Shown here: positions 51,797 through 60,984 of the stretch, one piece after another
Position numbering within the stretch: position 1 is the first letter of the stretch
How the letters are laid out: each line of letters begins with the position of its first letter
NCBI RefSeq assembly: GCF_900087015.1
Contig: NZ_FLKP01000002.1
Coordinates: forward strand, 1,426,001-1,490,000
Reading direction: 5' to 3'
DNA length: 64,000 nucleotides
DNA from: Christensenella timonensis
Lineage (GTDB): Bacteria > Bacillota > Clostridia > Christensenellales > Christensenellaceae
Program-made: the position numbers and the translations under genes
Notes under the pieces: model-generated
What the model was told of the DNA's origin: nothing
What the model saw: only the letters and a program-made list of their open reading frames with translations
Database searches by the model: none

Positions 51797-53716
51797 ATGA
51801 AAATAATCAATATTGGAATTCTTGCCCATGTAGACGCTGGAAAGACGACCTTGACGGAGAGCCTGCTATATGCCAGCGGAGCCATTTCAGAACCGGGGAG
51901 CGTCGAAAAAGGGACAACGAGGACGGACACCATGTTTTTGGAGCGGCAGCGTGGGATTACCATTCAAGCGGCAGTCACTTCCTTCCAGTGGCACAGATGT
52001 AAAGTTAACATTGTGGATACGCCCGGCCACATGGATTTTTTGGCGGAGGTGTACCGCTCTTTGGCTGTTTTAGATGGGGCCATCTTGGTGATCTCCGCTA
52101 AAGATGGCGTGCAGGCCCAGACCCGTATTCTGTTCCATGCCCTGCGGAAAATGAACATTCCCACCGTTATCTTTATCAACAAGATCGACCAGGCTGGCGT
52201 TGATTTGCAGAGCGTGGTTCAGTCTGTTCGGGATAAGCTCTCCGCCGATATTATCATCAAGCAGACGGTGTCGCTGTCCCCGGAAATAGTCCTGGAGGAA
52301 AATACCGACATAGAAGCATGGGATGCGGTCATCGAAAATAACGATAAATTATTGGAAAAGTATATCGCAGGAGAACCAATCAGCCGGGAAAAACTTGTGC
52401 GGGAGGAACAGCGGCGGGTTCAAGACGCCTCCCTGTTCCCGGTCTATTATGGCAGCGCCAAAAAGGGCCTTGGCATTCAACCGTTGATGGATGCGGTGAC
52501 AGGGCTGTTCCAACCGATTGGGGAACAGGGGAGCGCCGCCCTATGCGGCAGCGTTTTCAAGGTGGAGTATACAGATTGCGGCCAGCGGCGTGTCTATCTA
52601 CGGCTATACAGCGGAACGCTGCGCCTGCGGGATACGGTGGCCCTGGCCGGGAGAGAAAAGCTGAAAATCACAGAGATGCGTATTCCATCCAAAGGGGAAA
52701 TTGTTCGGACAGACACCGCTTATCCGGGTGAAATTGTTATCCTTCCCAGCGACAGCGTGAGGTTAAACGATGTATTAGGGGACCCAACCCGGCTCCCTCG
52801 TAAAAGGTGGCGTGAGGACCCCCTCCCCATGCTGCGGACGTCGATTGCGCCGAAAACGGCAGCGCAAAGAGAACGGCTGCTGGACGCTCTTACGCAACTT
52901 GCGGATACTGACCCGCTTTTGCGTTGCGAAGTGGATTCCATCACCCATGAGATCATTCTTTCTTTTTTGGGCCGGGTGCAGTTGGAGGTTGTTTCCGCTT
53001 TGCTGTCGGAAAAATACAAGCTTGAAACAGTGGTAAAGGAACCCACCGTCATTTATATGGAGCGGCCGCTCAAAGCAGCCAGCCACACCATCCATATCGA
53101 GGTGCCGCCCAACCCGTTTTGGGCATCCATCGGACTGTCTGTTACACCACTCCCGCTTGGCTCCGGTGTACAATACGAGAGCCGGGTTTCGCTGGGATAC
53201 TTGAACCAGAGTTTTCAAAACGCTGTCAGGGATGGTATCCGTTACGGGCTGGAGCAGGGCTTGTTCGGCTGGAACGTAACGGACTGTAAGATTTGCTTTG
53301 AATACGGGCTTTATTACAGTCCGGTCAGCACGCCGGCGGACTTCCGCTCATTGGCCCCGATTGTATTGGAACAGGCATTGAAGGAATCGGGGACGCAGCT
53401 GCTGGAACCTTATCTCTCCTTCATCCTCTATGCGCCCCAGGAATACCTTTCCAGGGCTTATCATGATGCACCGAAATACTGTGCCACCATCGAAACGGTC
53501 CAGGAAAAAAAGGATGAAGTTGTCTTTACTGGCGAGATTCCCGCCCGCTGTATACAGGCATACCGTACTGATCTGGCCTTTTACACCAACGGGCAGAGCG
53601 TATGCCTTACAGAACTGAAAGGGTATCAGGCCGCTGTCGGCAAGCCAGTCATCCAGCCCCGCCGTCCAAACAGCCGCCTGGACAAGGTGCGCCATATGTT
53701 TCAGAAGGTAATGTAA
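51797..53716 (+). CDS. tet(W): Tetracycline resistance ribosomal protection protein Tet(W)
   Basis: 639-aa translational GTPase related to EF-G that releases tetracycline from the ribosome. G1 [10 protein letters not shown]2 RGITIQ, G3 DTPGHMDF and G4 NKIDQ are present, as are the C-terminal domains including the loop IV region that reaches the decoding site. Sequence throughout fits Tet(W) (for example [20 protein letters not shown]). AGGGAGGAC precedes ATG 51797. Preceded by the intact promoter, leader peptide and attenuator, so inducible expression is expected. Allele-level naming is from memory of the family, not from a search. Confidence 0.95.
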   Translation: MKIINIGILAHVDAGKTTLTESLLYASGAISEPGSVEKGTTRTDTMFLERQRGITIQAAVTSFQWHRCKVNIVDTPGHMDFLAEVYRSLAVLDGAILVISAKDGVQAQTRILFHALRKMNIPTVIFINKIDQAGVDLQSVVQSVRDKLSADIIIKQTVSLSPEIVLEENTDIEAWDAVIENNDKLLEKYIAGEPISREKLVREEQRRVQDASLFPVYYGSAKKGLGIQPLMDAVTGLFQPIGEQGSAALCGSVFKVEYTDCGQRRVYLRLYSGTLRLRDTVALAGREKLKITEMRIPSKGEIVRTDTAYPGEIVILPSDSVRLNDVLGDPTRLPRKRWREDPLPMLRTSIAPKTAAQRERLLDALTQLADTDPLLRCEVDSITHEIILSFLGRVQLEVVSALLSEKYKLETVVKEPTVIYMERPLKAASHTIHIEVPPNPFWASIGLSVTPLPLGSGVQYESRVSLGYLNQSFQNAVRDGIRYGLEQGLFGWNVTDCKICFEYGLYYSPVSTPADFRSLAPIVLEQALKESGTQLLEPYLSFILYAPQEYLSRAYHDAPKYCATIETVQEKKDEVVFTGEIPARCIQAYRTDLAFYTNGQSVCLTELKGYQAAVGKPVIQPRRPNSRLDKVRHMFQKVM

Positions 53717-53766
53717 AGATACATAATCGTCAAGACGGCAACAATCAGAAGTTATGGAGGGTAACA

Positions 53767-54534
53767 ATGGAATATAGTAAGGAAGATTTAATGGAAGCAA
53801 AAAAGCAAATTTGGGGAGTGGGAGAGAACATGGGAACAGAGGAAAGTAAAAAAATCTGGGAGGAGAACGCACAATTTTGGGATAATGCAATGGGTGACGA
53901 ATCTAATGAATTTCACAGAGAGGTAGTGCGTCCCAAAGTAACGGAACTTCTATCTCCTAATCCTGCGGATTACATTTTGGATATTGCGTGTGGCAATGGA
54001 AATTATTCTTCGTATCTTGCACAAAGAGGCGCTTCGGTTGTCGCTTTTGATTACAGCAAAAAAATGATAGAATTGGCTAAAAGACGGCAATCACAATATG
54101 CAAAACAAATTGAATTTTGTGTGGCGGATGCGACCGATAGAAAAAGTATATTAGAATTAAAAAGAAATCGAGCCTTTACGAAAGCAGTTTCTAATATGGC
54201 AATTATGGATATTACGGACATTGAACCACTTCTTATGGCTGTTTATGAACTGTTGCAGGAAAGCGGAATTTTTGTCTTTGCAACGCAACACCCTTGTTTT
54301 GTCACGTTGACTGAAAAATATATGACACCGCACAGTTACTATGATATAGCGATTGAAGGGCAACCGAAAGAGCAGATTTATTATCATCGTTCCATACAAG
54401 ATATTTTTAACCTTTGTTTTAGAGCTGGATTTGTCATTGATGGATTTTATGAAGAATGTTTTAAAACCAACAAAGAAATTCCTATGGTAATGATAGTAAG
54501 GCTTAAGAAGGTAAAACGTGATAGCTTAAAATAA
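53767..54534 (+). CDS. Class I SAM-dependent methyltransferase
   Basis: 255 aa from ATG 53767 (GGAGGG 5 nt upstream). Motif I LDIACGNGNYSSYLA (about residue 72) and a later AFDYSKKMIELAK mark the SAM site. A small-molecule or rRNA substrate is not shown. It lies between tet(W) and tet(40) in the same direction, an arrangement seen in Clostridial tet islands, and probably is a passenger or helper of the island. AT-rich compared with both tet genes, so separately acquired. Confidence 0.85.
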   Translation: MEYSKEDLMEAKKQIWGVGENMGTEESKKIWEENAQFWDNAMGDESNEFHREVVRPKVTELLSPNPADYILDIACGNGNYSSYLAQRGASVVAFDYSKKMIELAKRRQSQYAKQIEFCVADATDRKSILELKRNRAFTKAVSNMAIMDITDIEPLLMAVYELLQESGIFVFATQHPCFVTLTEKYMTPHSYYDIAIEGQPKEQIYYHRSIQDIFNLCFRAGFVIDGFYEECFKTNKEIPMVMIVRLKKVKRDSLK

Positions 54535-54539
54535 ATTCA

Positions 54540-54656
54540 GAAATAGGCCCACTTGCAGATAATTCCGTCCCAGGCGTGAGAGGTCTTTCGTCACGACCGT
54601 CTTGACCGCGCCGCTCTCCACAGCGTCCATCATCTCGGTGAAGCCGGGCCGCTGGA
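54540..54656 (-). pseudogene. Serine recombinase fragment
   Basis: Minus-strand frame reads RPGFTEMMDAVESGAVKTVV then TKDLSRLGRNYLQVG, which is the catalytic-domain helix region of TnpX/TndX-type serine recombinases. Only about 40 codons remain; no start or catalytic serine part is present. It marks an old recombination joint between the methyltransferase and tet(40). Confidence 0.75.
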
Positions 54657-54701
54657 GTTTCACAAAACAACCCACTGATTCGTAAAGGAGAATGTAACTT
54701 C

Positions 54702-55922
54702 ATGTTTGCTAAAAATTCAAAGGCATATTCTGTCTACCTGCTGTTCCGATTTGTCTTTTCCCTGGCGGTTTCTATGTCCACAGTGCTTTCCATCGTGTAC
54801 CAACTGGAGGTGGTGCAGCTGGATGCTTTCCAGCTTGTCCTGGTAGGGACGGTTCTGGAGACCTCCTGCTTTCTGTTCGAGATACCCACCGGTGTGGTGG
54901 CGGATTTGTATAGCCGTCGGCGCTCGGTGCTGATTGGAATGTTCCTCTACGGCCTGGGCTTTCTGATGGAGGGTGCGCTACCGTGGTTCGCGCCGGTTCT
55001 GCTGGCCCAGGTTGTCTGGGGTTGCGGTGATACCTTCATCACCGGCGCTCTGGAGGCGTGGATTGCCTCGGAGGAAGAGGACAAACCCATAGACAAGGTG
55101 TTCCTGCGGGGCAGTCAAATGGGGCAAATCGGCGGCGTTCTGGGCGTGGTGCTGGGCACACTGCTGGGAAACATAAACCTGCAAATGCCTGTCATCTTGG
55201 GGGGCAGTTTGTGCTTGTTGTTGGGGCTGGTGTTGGTTCGCATCATGCCAGAAACCAACTTCTCCCCTGCTATTGAGGAACGGCAGGGCTTGCTTAAAGA
55301 CTTTGTCTGCCTGTTCAAGCTCAACCTGGGCTTTGTGAAAGGCTCACCTGTGTTGCTGGCGCTCTTAGCAATCACACTATGCGGGGGACTTGCCAGTGAA
55401 GGCTTTGACCGGCTCTCCACCGCTCATTTTCTGGATGACACGGTAATACCCGTTATCGGGCCGCTGAACAGCGTCACTTGGTTCGGTGTTATCAGTCTTA
55501 TCGGCAGCGGCTTAGGTATTCTGGCTTCTCAGTTGCTCATCGCCCGCATGGAGAAAAAAGGGACTGTCAGCCGAACCAGTGTGGTCATGTCCACCAGCGC
55601 CGGGTATATCCTGTGCCTGGTTCTCTTCGCGGTGGGGCGGAGCTTTTGGTTCATGTTGTTGATGTTCCTGCTGGCGGGGCTTATGCGCACCATCAAGGAG
55701 CCTGTGCTGGCCGCCTGGATGAACGACCATGTGGATGAGAAAATGCGCGCCACAGTCTTTTCCACCAGCGGACAGCTGGACTCTTTCGGGCAGATCATCG
55801 GCGGGCCTATTGTGGGGCTGGTAGCCCAGCAGGTGTCCATACCCTGGGGGCTGGTCTGTACCGCTTTCCTGCTGTTGCCCGCGCTGTTCTTAGTGCCGGT
55901 GGCGGGAAAGAAGCGGGATTGA
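54702..55922 (+). CDS. tet(40): Tetracycline efflux MFS transporter Tet(40)
   Basis: 406-aa, 12-helix major facilitator that exports tetracycline. FEIPTGVVADLYSRRRSVLIG is the MFS motif A region; length and start MFAKNSKAYSVYLLFRFVFS fit Tet(40), a pump found downstream of ribosome-protection genes in Clostridia. AAAGGAG lies 10 nt upstream of ATG 54702. Together with tet(W) it gives two independent mechanisms against one drug. Followed by a good hairpin terminator. Confidence 0.92.
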   Translation: MFAKNSKAYSVYLLFRFVFSLAVSMSTVLSIVYQLEVVQLDAFQLVLVGTVLETSCFLFEIPTGVVADLYSRRRSVLIGMFLYGLGFLMEGALPWFAPVLLAQVVWGCGDTFITGALEAWIASEEEDKPIDKVFLRGSQMGQIGGVLGVVLGTLLGNINLQMPVILGGSLCLLLGLVLVRIMPETNFSPAIEERQGLLKDFVCLFKLNLGFVKGSPVLLALLAITLCGGLASEGFDRLSTAHFLDDTVIPVIGPLNSVTWFGVISLIGSGLGILASQLLIARMEKKGTVSRTSVVMSTSAGYILCLVLFAVGRSFWFMLLMFLLAGLMRTIKEPVLAAWMNDHVDEKMRATVFSTSGQLDSFGQIIGGPIVGLVAQQVSIPWGLVCTAFLLLPALFLVPVAGKKRD

Positions 55923-55942
55923 TATGGCATAGTTAAGTTTAC

Positions 55943-55976
55943 TGACGAGCGGGAGATTACTTCCGCTCGTCTTCAT
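55943..55976 (+). terminator. Terminator of the tet(40) transcript
   Basis: GACGAGCGG (55942-55950) pairs with CCGCTCGTC (55962-55970), followed by TTCATTT. Confidence 0.75.
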
Positions 55977-56077
55977 TTAGTAGCGCAAAATTTGAGGACT
56001 CTTTATTTCCTTATTCGGTATAGCGGAGGCGGCTGTCAATTCGACATAATTTTCTTGTGATACTTTACCGTACATGA

Positions 56078-56191
56078 GCATTAGGAATAGGAATGTATCT
56101 TTGTGTGGTAGTTGTTACTTGCACAGGTATTATTGTTTCAAAAATCAGTTCCAAGCCAAATGAAGATACTCCTGAAGAAAAAGAAGAATGA
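56078..56191 (+). pseudogene. C-terminal remnant of a small membrane protein
   Basis: A short frame (ATG possible at 56093) reads MYLCVVVVTCTGIIVSKISS and ends PEEKEE: one hydrophobic helix and an acidic tail, with a stop just upstream and no ribosome site. The rest of 55977-56218 holds no other gene I can support. Confidence 0.3.
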
Positions 56192-56218
56192 CCAATTCCA
56201 GTTTGTAGAGAAAAAAAT

Positions 56219-56259
56219 AAGGCCAGAGGATAGCTCATAAGAGTCGTCTTCTGGCCATT
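56219..56259 (-). terminator. Terminator after the endolysin gene
   Basis: On the minus strand GGCCAGAA pairs with TCTGGCC and is followed by TTATTTTTTTC; it ends the phage tail-lysis operon. Confidence 0.85.
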
Positions 56260-56261
56260 TC

Positions 56262-57227
56262 TTACTTTACGCGGATTTTCCATCCAACCTGGATCAGGTT
56301 CACATTTCGGATCAGCGTAGGATTGAGCTTCTGGATTGTGCCGACAGATGTGCCGTACTTCCTTGCAATGGCAGAGAGCGTATCACCGGAACGCACGGTG
56401 TAATAGATCACCTGCGGCTGGCTATGGGCCCCCATCAGCTCATTTACTCTGGTCTGAACAGCGTCATAGCTGTATCCAGCGGCAGCAAGACGGTTCTTCC
56501 TGTCGTCTCCGTTTCCCCATGAACCGCTCAGAACTTCATGCGCGATTTCATCCACGCTCTTTCTTGCCGGCGCTGGTGCCGGAGTGGGAGCAGGAGCCTG
56601 CTGCTTTGCAAACCCGTTGAATCCACCGGTCTTAATAGTGGACGGATAGTCGATGTAGGAAATATCCATATCGACGTTTCCGCTGATGCCGTTTACTGAG
56701 CCGGTGGAAGAATACTGCCAGATCCCGTAAGCCCCGCAATAGGTACATTTGGAAGCATACTGAGCGACCCAATGTGTGAATGGCGTGAGCTTGGAATCAT
56801 CCAGTCTCTCACGGAAGCCGGAATCGGTGGAGCTGTAAATCCCTGCAAAATATCCAGCCGCTTCCAGTGCTCGGCAGAATGCAATCGTAGCTTCCGTAGC
56901 GCCTGCCTTGGCAGAAGGAGCAGTGGCTTCCAGATCAATAAAGACAGGATATTCGAGCTGCTTTCCCTTGAGCTGTGCAAGGAAGCGTTCTGCATCTGCC
57001 TTTCCGTCTGCTGCGGAAGTGCAGCCAGGCCCGACAAAATAATATGCTCCGACAGCGATTCCATTTGCCTTGGCGTTTCTATAGTTTTCTTCCCATCTGG
57101 GATCTGTATAGAATCCAGCATCGGATCCACCAGACTTGATAATCGCAAACTGAATACCGGACGCTTTTACTTTTGCCCAGTCAATGGCTCCCTGCCAGTG
57201 ACTGACGTCAATTCCTCTGACTTCCAT
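56262..57227 (-). CDS. Endolysin: GH25 muramidase with CW_7 and LysM wall-binding domains
   Basis: 321-aa phage lysozyme. GH25 catalytic domain (about 1-190): [25 protein letters not shown] with the catalytic acid, and [10 protein letters not shown] Pro/Ala-rich linker ([14 protein letters not shown]), a CW_7-type repeat ([20 protein letters not shown] and on to [10 protein letters not shown]) and a C-terminal LysM ([20 protein letters not shown]) follow. CW_7 plus LysM on one lysin is an uncommon pairing. No signal peptide, so release depends on the holin encoded upstream. Confidence 0.93.
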   Translation of the reverse strand: MEVRGIDVSHWQGAIDWAKVKASGIQFAIIKSGGSDAGFYTDPRWEENYRNAKANGIAVGAYYFVGPGCTSAADGKADAERFLAQLKGKQLEYPVFIDLEATAPSAKAGATEATIAFCRALEAAGYFAGIYSSTDSGFRERLDDSKLTPFTHWVAQYASKCTYCGAYGIWQYSSTGSVNGISGNVDMDISYIDYPSTIKTGGFNGFAKQQAPAPTPAPAPARKSVDEIAHEVLSGSWGNGDDRKNRLAAAGYSYDAVQTRVNELMGAHSQPQVIYYTVRSGDTLSAIARKYGTSVGTIQKLNPTLIRNVNLIQVGWKIRVK

Positions 57228-57336
57228 AATGTTATTCCTCCTTCATAAAGAAAGCCCTCCGGTAATGAGCCGGAGAGCTTCAAAGCGTTTGTCCCATTTA
57301 CGGAAGGGACAGCCGGGATGTGAGGATCACCTCCTC

Positions 57337-57606
57337 TCACTGATTGGTCTTTGTCAGCTGCTTGTAGATCTGGTTCACACCAGTCGCTGCAAGACCAGAC
57401 ACGATGCCGACTGCGAGGGCGTTGATGATATCCTTGGCTGGGAAGTCCGGCATGAGATACAGCCCGGCGATTCCGAGCACGGCACCGACGCAACCGCAGA
57501 TCACCGGGATCAGCTCATCCTTCACGGAGCCAGCCGCCTTGCAGCCGATACCGACGAGATAGGCGATCACCGTGATTGCTGCCACACTAGCGATTCCAAA
57601 GTCCAT
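57337..57606 (-). CDS. Phage holin
   Basis: 89 aa from MDFGIASVAAITVIAYLVG (GGAGG upstream; the frame runs back further without one). Two or three hydrophobic helices (about 4-25, 35-55 and 60-78) and a Lys-rich end. Position just before the endolysin fits a class II/III holin. Confidence 0.8.
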   Translation of the reverse strand: MDFGIASVAAITVIAYLVGIGCKAAGSVKDELIPVICGCVGAVLGIAGLYLMPDFPAKDIINALAVGIVSGLAATGVNQIYKQLTKTNQ

Positions 57607-57610
57607 AGCT

Positions 57611-57946
57611 TCATTCCTCCTTTTCTTTACTGTCTGCCGAGAGGGGCAGTTCCTGACACTTTTTGTACAGGGTTTCTCCGGTTCCGTTGCCGCCAAGTGC
57701 CTTGTATGGTTTGTACAGGTACTCAAGATTGCTCCGATCTTCCGGAGTGCAGTATCCCCGAGCAATAAAAAAGCTGCAGGCCTGATAAATCCGGTCGTGC
57801 AGCAGTGCCATCATTCCTTCTTTAATTTCATCGTTCTCCTGTTTTCGCCGGAGCAGCGTCCGCCAAAGCCACGTGAGGACGGCAAGGATCAGGGCAAAGA
57901 GCTCCTGAATCCAGTATTTCAAGATAAAGTCGATCAATGGAATCAC
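57611..57946 (-). CDS. Small phage protein with N-terminal membrane helix
   Basis: 111 aa, N-terminal transmembrane helix (about 5-30, ILKYWIQELFALILAVLTWL) followed by a charged region ending SADSKEKEE. Lies 4 nt upstream of the holin gene; probably part of the lysis cassette (second holin-like or spanin-like protein), but no family is sure. Confidence 0.65.
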   Translation of the reverse strand: MIPLIDFILKYWIQELFALILAVLTWLWRTLLRRKQENDEIKEGMMALLHDRIYQACSFFIARGYCTPEDRSNLEYLYKPYKALGGNGTGETLYKKCQELPLSADSKEKEE

Positions 57947-57954
57947 CTCCTTCC

Positions 57955-58815
57955 TTAATCCTCCACATATACCATCAGGTACTTGTACTTAAGCGTTGCT
58001 TGGTTATAAGCCATCAGAGTTGTCTCATCGTTAGCAACACCATCGGCAAACTTGAAATGCCCGATCTGATCCGCATCTGGATAACTTCTTGTTCCGTTAT
58101 CTTCGCTATCTATGATGCACTTTCCTGTTGTGGCGTAGAACCGGAATCCGTTATAGGTATCCATGTCCGTTGATAGGGTTCCGTCCGAAAGCTGTACTTC
58201 CACGACTTTCAGGCGGATATCCGGATCACTCTTCGTGATTGAGGATCTCTTCAAATGCACAGCGCTGTTTGCGGGATAGGTAATGAAGCCCCTCCCGTCA
58301 TCCACGTCCAGCGCAAGCTTTGTCACCGCAGCGACGTTCTTGATGTGATCGAAGGAGGGCTTGCCTACTTCCGTGACCTCCCCGGAAGATCCTCCAGATC
58401 CGGATACCGGAAGAGTCAGCACCTGTTTGGTTCCTTCCGAGGAGCGGATGGTGAGCTTGCCGTCACTTAGTTCAAAGGTGTAGGTCGTATCCGTAAAGAC
58501 GGCTCCTTCCGGGACATCGGATTTTACGGTATGCCCGCCAAGAGCTTCTGTATTTTTCTGGATGGCATCGGTGTTTTCCTTCACGGCAGCTTTGATTTCC
58601 GTATCGTCATAAGCGGTATCCGTAAAGACCGCATTCTCAGGTACGTCGCAGGCCACCGTGTGTCCGTTCACCTTTGCAGCATTGTCCACAACTCCGTCTC
58701 CGTCGGCATCGAACTCCGCTACTTGTCTCACCTCATCGATCAGCTGGTTCACTGCCTCGCAGAGCCGCTTGATCACCTTGTGCGCTCCACCATACTGAAT
58801 CTTCTTAATCGACAT
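57955..58815 (-). CDS. Phage tail/baseplate fibre protein with repeat
   Basis: 286 aa from MSIKKIQYGG (GGAGG upstream). NGHTVACDVPENAVFTDTAY (about 50-69) and GGHTVKSDVPEGAVFTDTTY (about 93-112) are two copies of a repeat seen in receptor-binding or baseplate proteins of Firmicute phages. The C-terminal half is beta-rich with no named domain. Overlaps the next gene upstream by 11 nt. Confidence 0.75.
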   Translation of the reverse strand: MSIKKIQYGGAHKVIKRLCEAVNQLIDEVRQVAEFDADGDGVVDNAAKVNGHTVACDVPENAVFTDTAYDDTEIKAAVKENTDAIQKNTEALGGHTVKSDVPEGAVFTDTTYTFELSDGKLTIRSSEGTKQVLTLPVSGSGGSSGEVTEVGKPSFDHIKNVAAVTKLALDVDDGRGFITYPANSAVHLKRSSITKSDPDIRLKVVEVQLSDGTLSTDMDTYNGFRFYATTGKCIIDSEDNGTRSYPDADQIGHFKFADGVANDETTLMAYNQATLKYKYLMVYVED

Positions 58816-59599
58816 TGAAGTACGCCTCCTCCCGCTTCTGTGCACCGGTGTTCCGCGAGGCATACCGCTCGAGATCAGTGAGGATCTGGTCCGTAGTATT
58901 GAGGCGGTCCACCAGTTTGTAACTGTCGATATACGGATCAAAGTAAGAAAGATTCTCCGGCTCGATAAACGAAGTGTCCTGCATATCATGAACGCACTTC
59001 CGGCACAGGCTCGTGGCTGCCCTCTCTTCTTCCCGGCTTGTGGCAAACCAGTGTGCATCATGCCATTTGCAATTCCAGTAGCAGTCCGTGTTCGGAATCA
59101 GGATATAGCGGTACTTCTTTGGCAGATTCCTCAACGCATCGAGGTGGCGGGAGAACCAGTAGAACAGCACGATGTGGTCGTACATGGAGAGGTCCCGGCT
59201 CTGAATGTCTTCTTTTGTAAGAACACTTGTGATCGAAAGTGTGACCGAGATCTCCGGATGTCTGCTCTTTGCGGCAATCGCCAGCGCATCCTCGCTGATC
59301 GTGAAGATCCGAATACCAAGGTTGTAATACTTCTCCAGAGCGTCCAGTGTCGCATCTCTTTGCATCAGCACGCAGAGTGGAAGCCCCAACTGCTGCAGGC
59401 ATTTCAGGCGAAGAACATACTCCTCATAGGTTTTTGGATACTCCTCTCTGTTCTCAATGCCCTGTCGTGTGCTCACAGCATCCTCCTTCCATGCCGGAAG
59501 ATAAATGCAGCGGATGTACGAAAAAAGCTCCCGTTTTCGCGAGAGCTTCGGAATAAAGTCGTAGGAAAAGTTGTAAGGGAGTTCATACTGCTTCTTCAT
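58805..59599 (-). CDS. U32-like TIM-barrel protein in the phage tail cassette
   Basis: 264 aa from MKKQYELPYNFSYDF (GGAGGACG upstream). Not an ordinary tail protein: ALEKYYNLGIRIFTISEDAL and RSRHPEISVTLS-like segments, a cysteine cluster NTDCYWNCKWH...SLCRKCVHD, and FIEPENLSYFDPYIDSYKLVDR follow the order of U32 proteins (strand with S..E, cysteine cluster, then PRDL...SFKIEGR). It may bind an iron-sulfur centre and act on RNA or tail protein. Homology is inferred from motif order only. The chromosome has a normal U32 gene at 13770. Overlaps both neighbours, so it is fully part of the tail operon. Confidence 0.6.
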   Translation of the reverse strand: MKKQYELPYNFSYDFIPKLSRKRELFSYIRCIYLPAWKEDAVSTRQGIENREEYPKTYEEYVLRLKCLQQLGLPLCVLMQRDATLDALEKYYNLGIRIFTISEDALAIAAKSRHPEISVTLSITSVLTKEDIQSRDLSMYDHIVLFYWFSRHLDALRNLPKKYRYILIPNTDCYWNCKWHDAHWFATSREEERAATSLCRKCVHDMQDTSFIEPENLSYFDPYIDSYKLVDRLNTTDQILTDLERYASRNTGAQKREEAYFNVD

Positions 59600-60984
59600 G
59601 CGTCCTCCTTGTCTGTCAGCGTATACGTGATCTTCATGGTCTGCGAGGCGTTCTTTGTGATGGGAGACGACAAGTTGTTGATCGTGCCAAGATAGGCGCA
59701 TCGGAGTGCGGTGCGGATCCGGTCGTTGTCGTAATACCCATCGTAGTGATAGGTGGCGAGGAGTTTCCCATCAGAATGAAGGATCGGTGGAATCTCGATT
59801 GCAGCTCCGTCAACCGCCTCCTCGGAGTGAGACGCATCAGGATAAAGAAAGCCTGTCTTGTAGTAGCTGTTCCCGTCCTTCTCGTATCGATACTGGTACT
59901 GAATGCCTCCGTTATAGAGCATCGGCGTCATTCTATCGAAGGTCCCGCTGTTATCAAAGGTAAAAGTCTTGATGTCCACCGGATTGGACAGGTTCACGAT
60001 GTAGATACTGTGCTCGTCATAAGATTTGGCATAGAGATAGCCCTTGTTGACCACAATCGAATAGTCATTCCGTGAGGCCAGATGTACCCCGGCTAATGTG
60101 ATCACTTCCTCCGGCTGTTTCTCAAAAGAAAGATCGGACATCTTATACTTCGTGAGATAGAGCTTCGCATCGTCCTTCTCGTTCCCCTCATCGTAATAAT
60201 AGTTGTAGTAGGTGTTCCCGTAAGAGGTGTAGCTGCTGATCCGGTTGTTCTGCGTGATGAGGTAAAGGTAGCCGTCTGTGCCGGGCATCCAGTATTTTGC
60301 CGGGCCGATATTGCTAAAGTTCTGGTAATCCGGAAGCTTAAGCGTCGTCACCGTTTCATACGGGAGAGTAAAGGAACCATAGGTCTGGTCTGCGACCTTC
60401 ACTGCATAGGGATCAAATCTGCCGCGCTGCACCGTCACACCATCCGAATTCAGCCAGTAGACAAACTCATCCTGAACAAGGAATGGTCTTCCGTTATGCT
60501 CTTTGTTCTCGATGGTATCCATGTCACAGTAGAAATCCCCGCAAACCTGTCTCTGGAAAGGATTCACCCCGGCATAGGCACTCGTCAGGGCAACCGACTG
60601 GATGGTTCCGTTTGCCTGCGCAGTGCCGAAGTCCCAAACGGAAACATAGCCGGTATCCGTTTTATGTGTCTCAATCGCATTCAGGGATCCCCGCATCGCA
60701 TCATCCGTGTTGGTATCCCGGGAAGCGTAGCCCACCAGTTTTGCCTCCGTCGGGAAGTTCGTGTTGTTCACGTCCTCAGTGAGCTTTCCATCAAAAAGCA
60801 GGATGCCGCCGAGCGCATTCTTTGCGATGGGAAAGACATTGTTGTTCATTGATCTTCCGATCATGGTCTGGAAAGCAATCAGCTCCTGCACCGCATTGGT
60901 GACAAGGTTGTCTTTCTCATATTGAAATTCGCGCTCCCCGGTCTTGGCATTAAAGAGCTCGATTGTGGTATGTCCTTTGATCAT
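59596..60984 (-). CDS. Phage tail-tip/receptor-type structural protein
   Basis: 462 aa from MIKGHTTIELFNAKTG (the frame extends upstream without ribosome site). Starts with a baseplate-like module (ELFNAKTGEREFQYEKDNLV), then a long Tyr/Asn/Asp-rich region with beta-propeller-like repeats (KYWMPGTDGYLYLITQNNRI). Likely part of the adhesion device. ATGA overlap with the next upstream gene. Confidence 0.65.
   Translation of the reverse strand: MIKGHTTIELFNAKTGEREFQYEKDNLVTNAVQELIAFQTMIGRSMNNNVFPIAKNALGGILLFDGKLTEDVNNTNFPTEAKLVGYASRDTNTDDAMRGSLNAIETHKTDTGYVSVWDFGTAQANGTIQSVALTSAYAGVNPFQRQVCGDFYCDMDTIENKEHNGRPFLVQDEFVYWLNSDGVTVQRGRFDPYAVKVADQTYGSFTLPYETVTTLKLPDYQNFSNIGPAKYWMPGTDGYLYLITQNNRISSYTSYGNTYYNYYYDEGNEKDDAKLYLTKYKMSDLSFEKQPEEVITLAGVHLASRNDYSIVVNKGYLYAKSYDEHSIYIVNLSNPVDIKTFTFDNSGTFDRMTPMLYNGGIQYQYRYEKDGNSYYKTGFLYPDASHSEEAVDGAAIEIPPILHSDGKLLATYHYDGYYDNDRIRTALRCAYLGTINNLSSPITKNASQTMKITYTLTDKEDA

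Noticed and set aside
57955-58815. The two GHTV..DVPE..AVFTDT repeats as a sign of variable-repeat (DGR) diversification
   Set aside because: No reverse transcriptase or template repeat is present; the motif is a common tail-fibre repeat.
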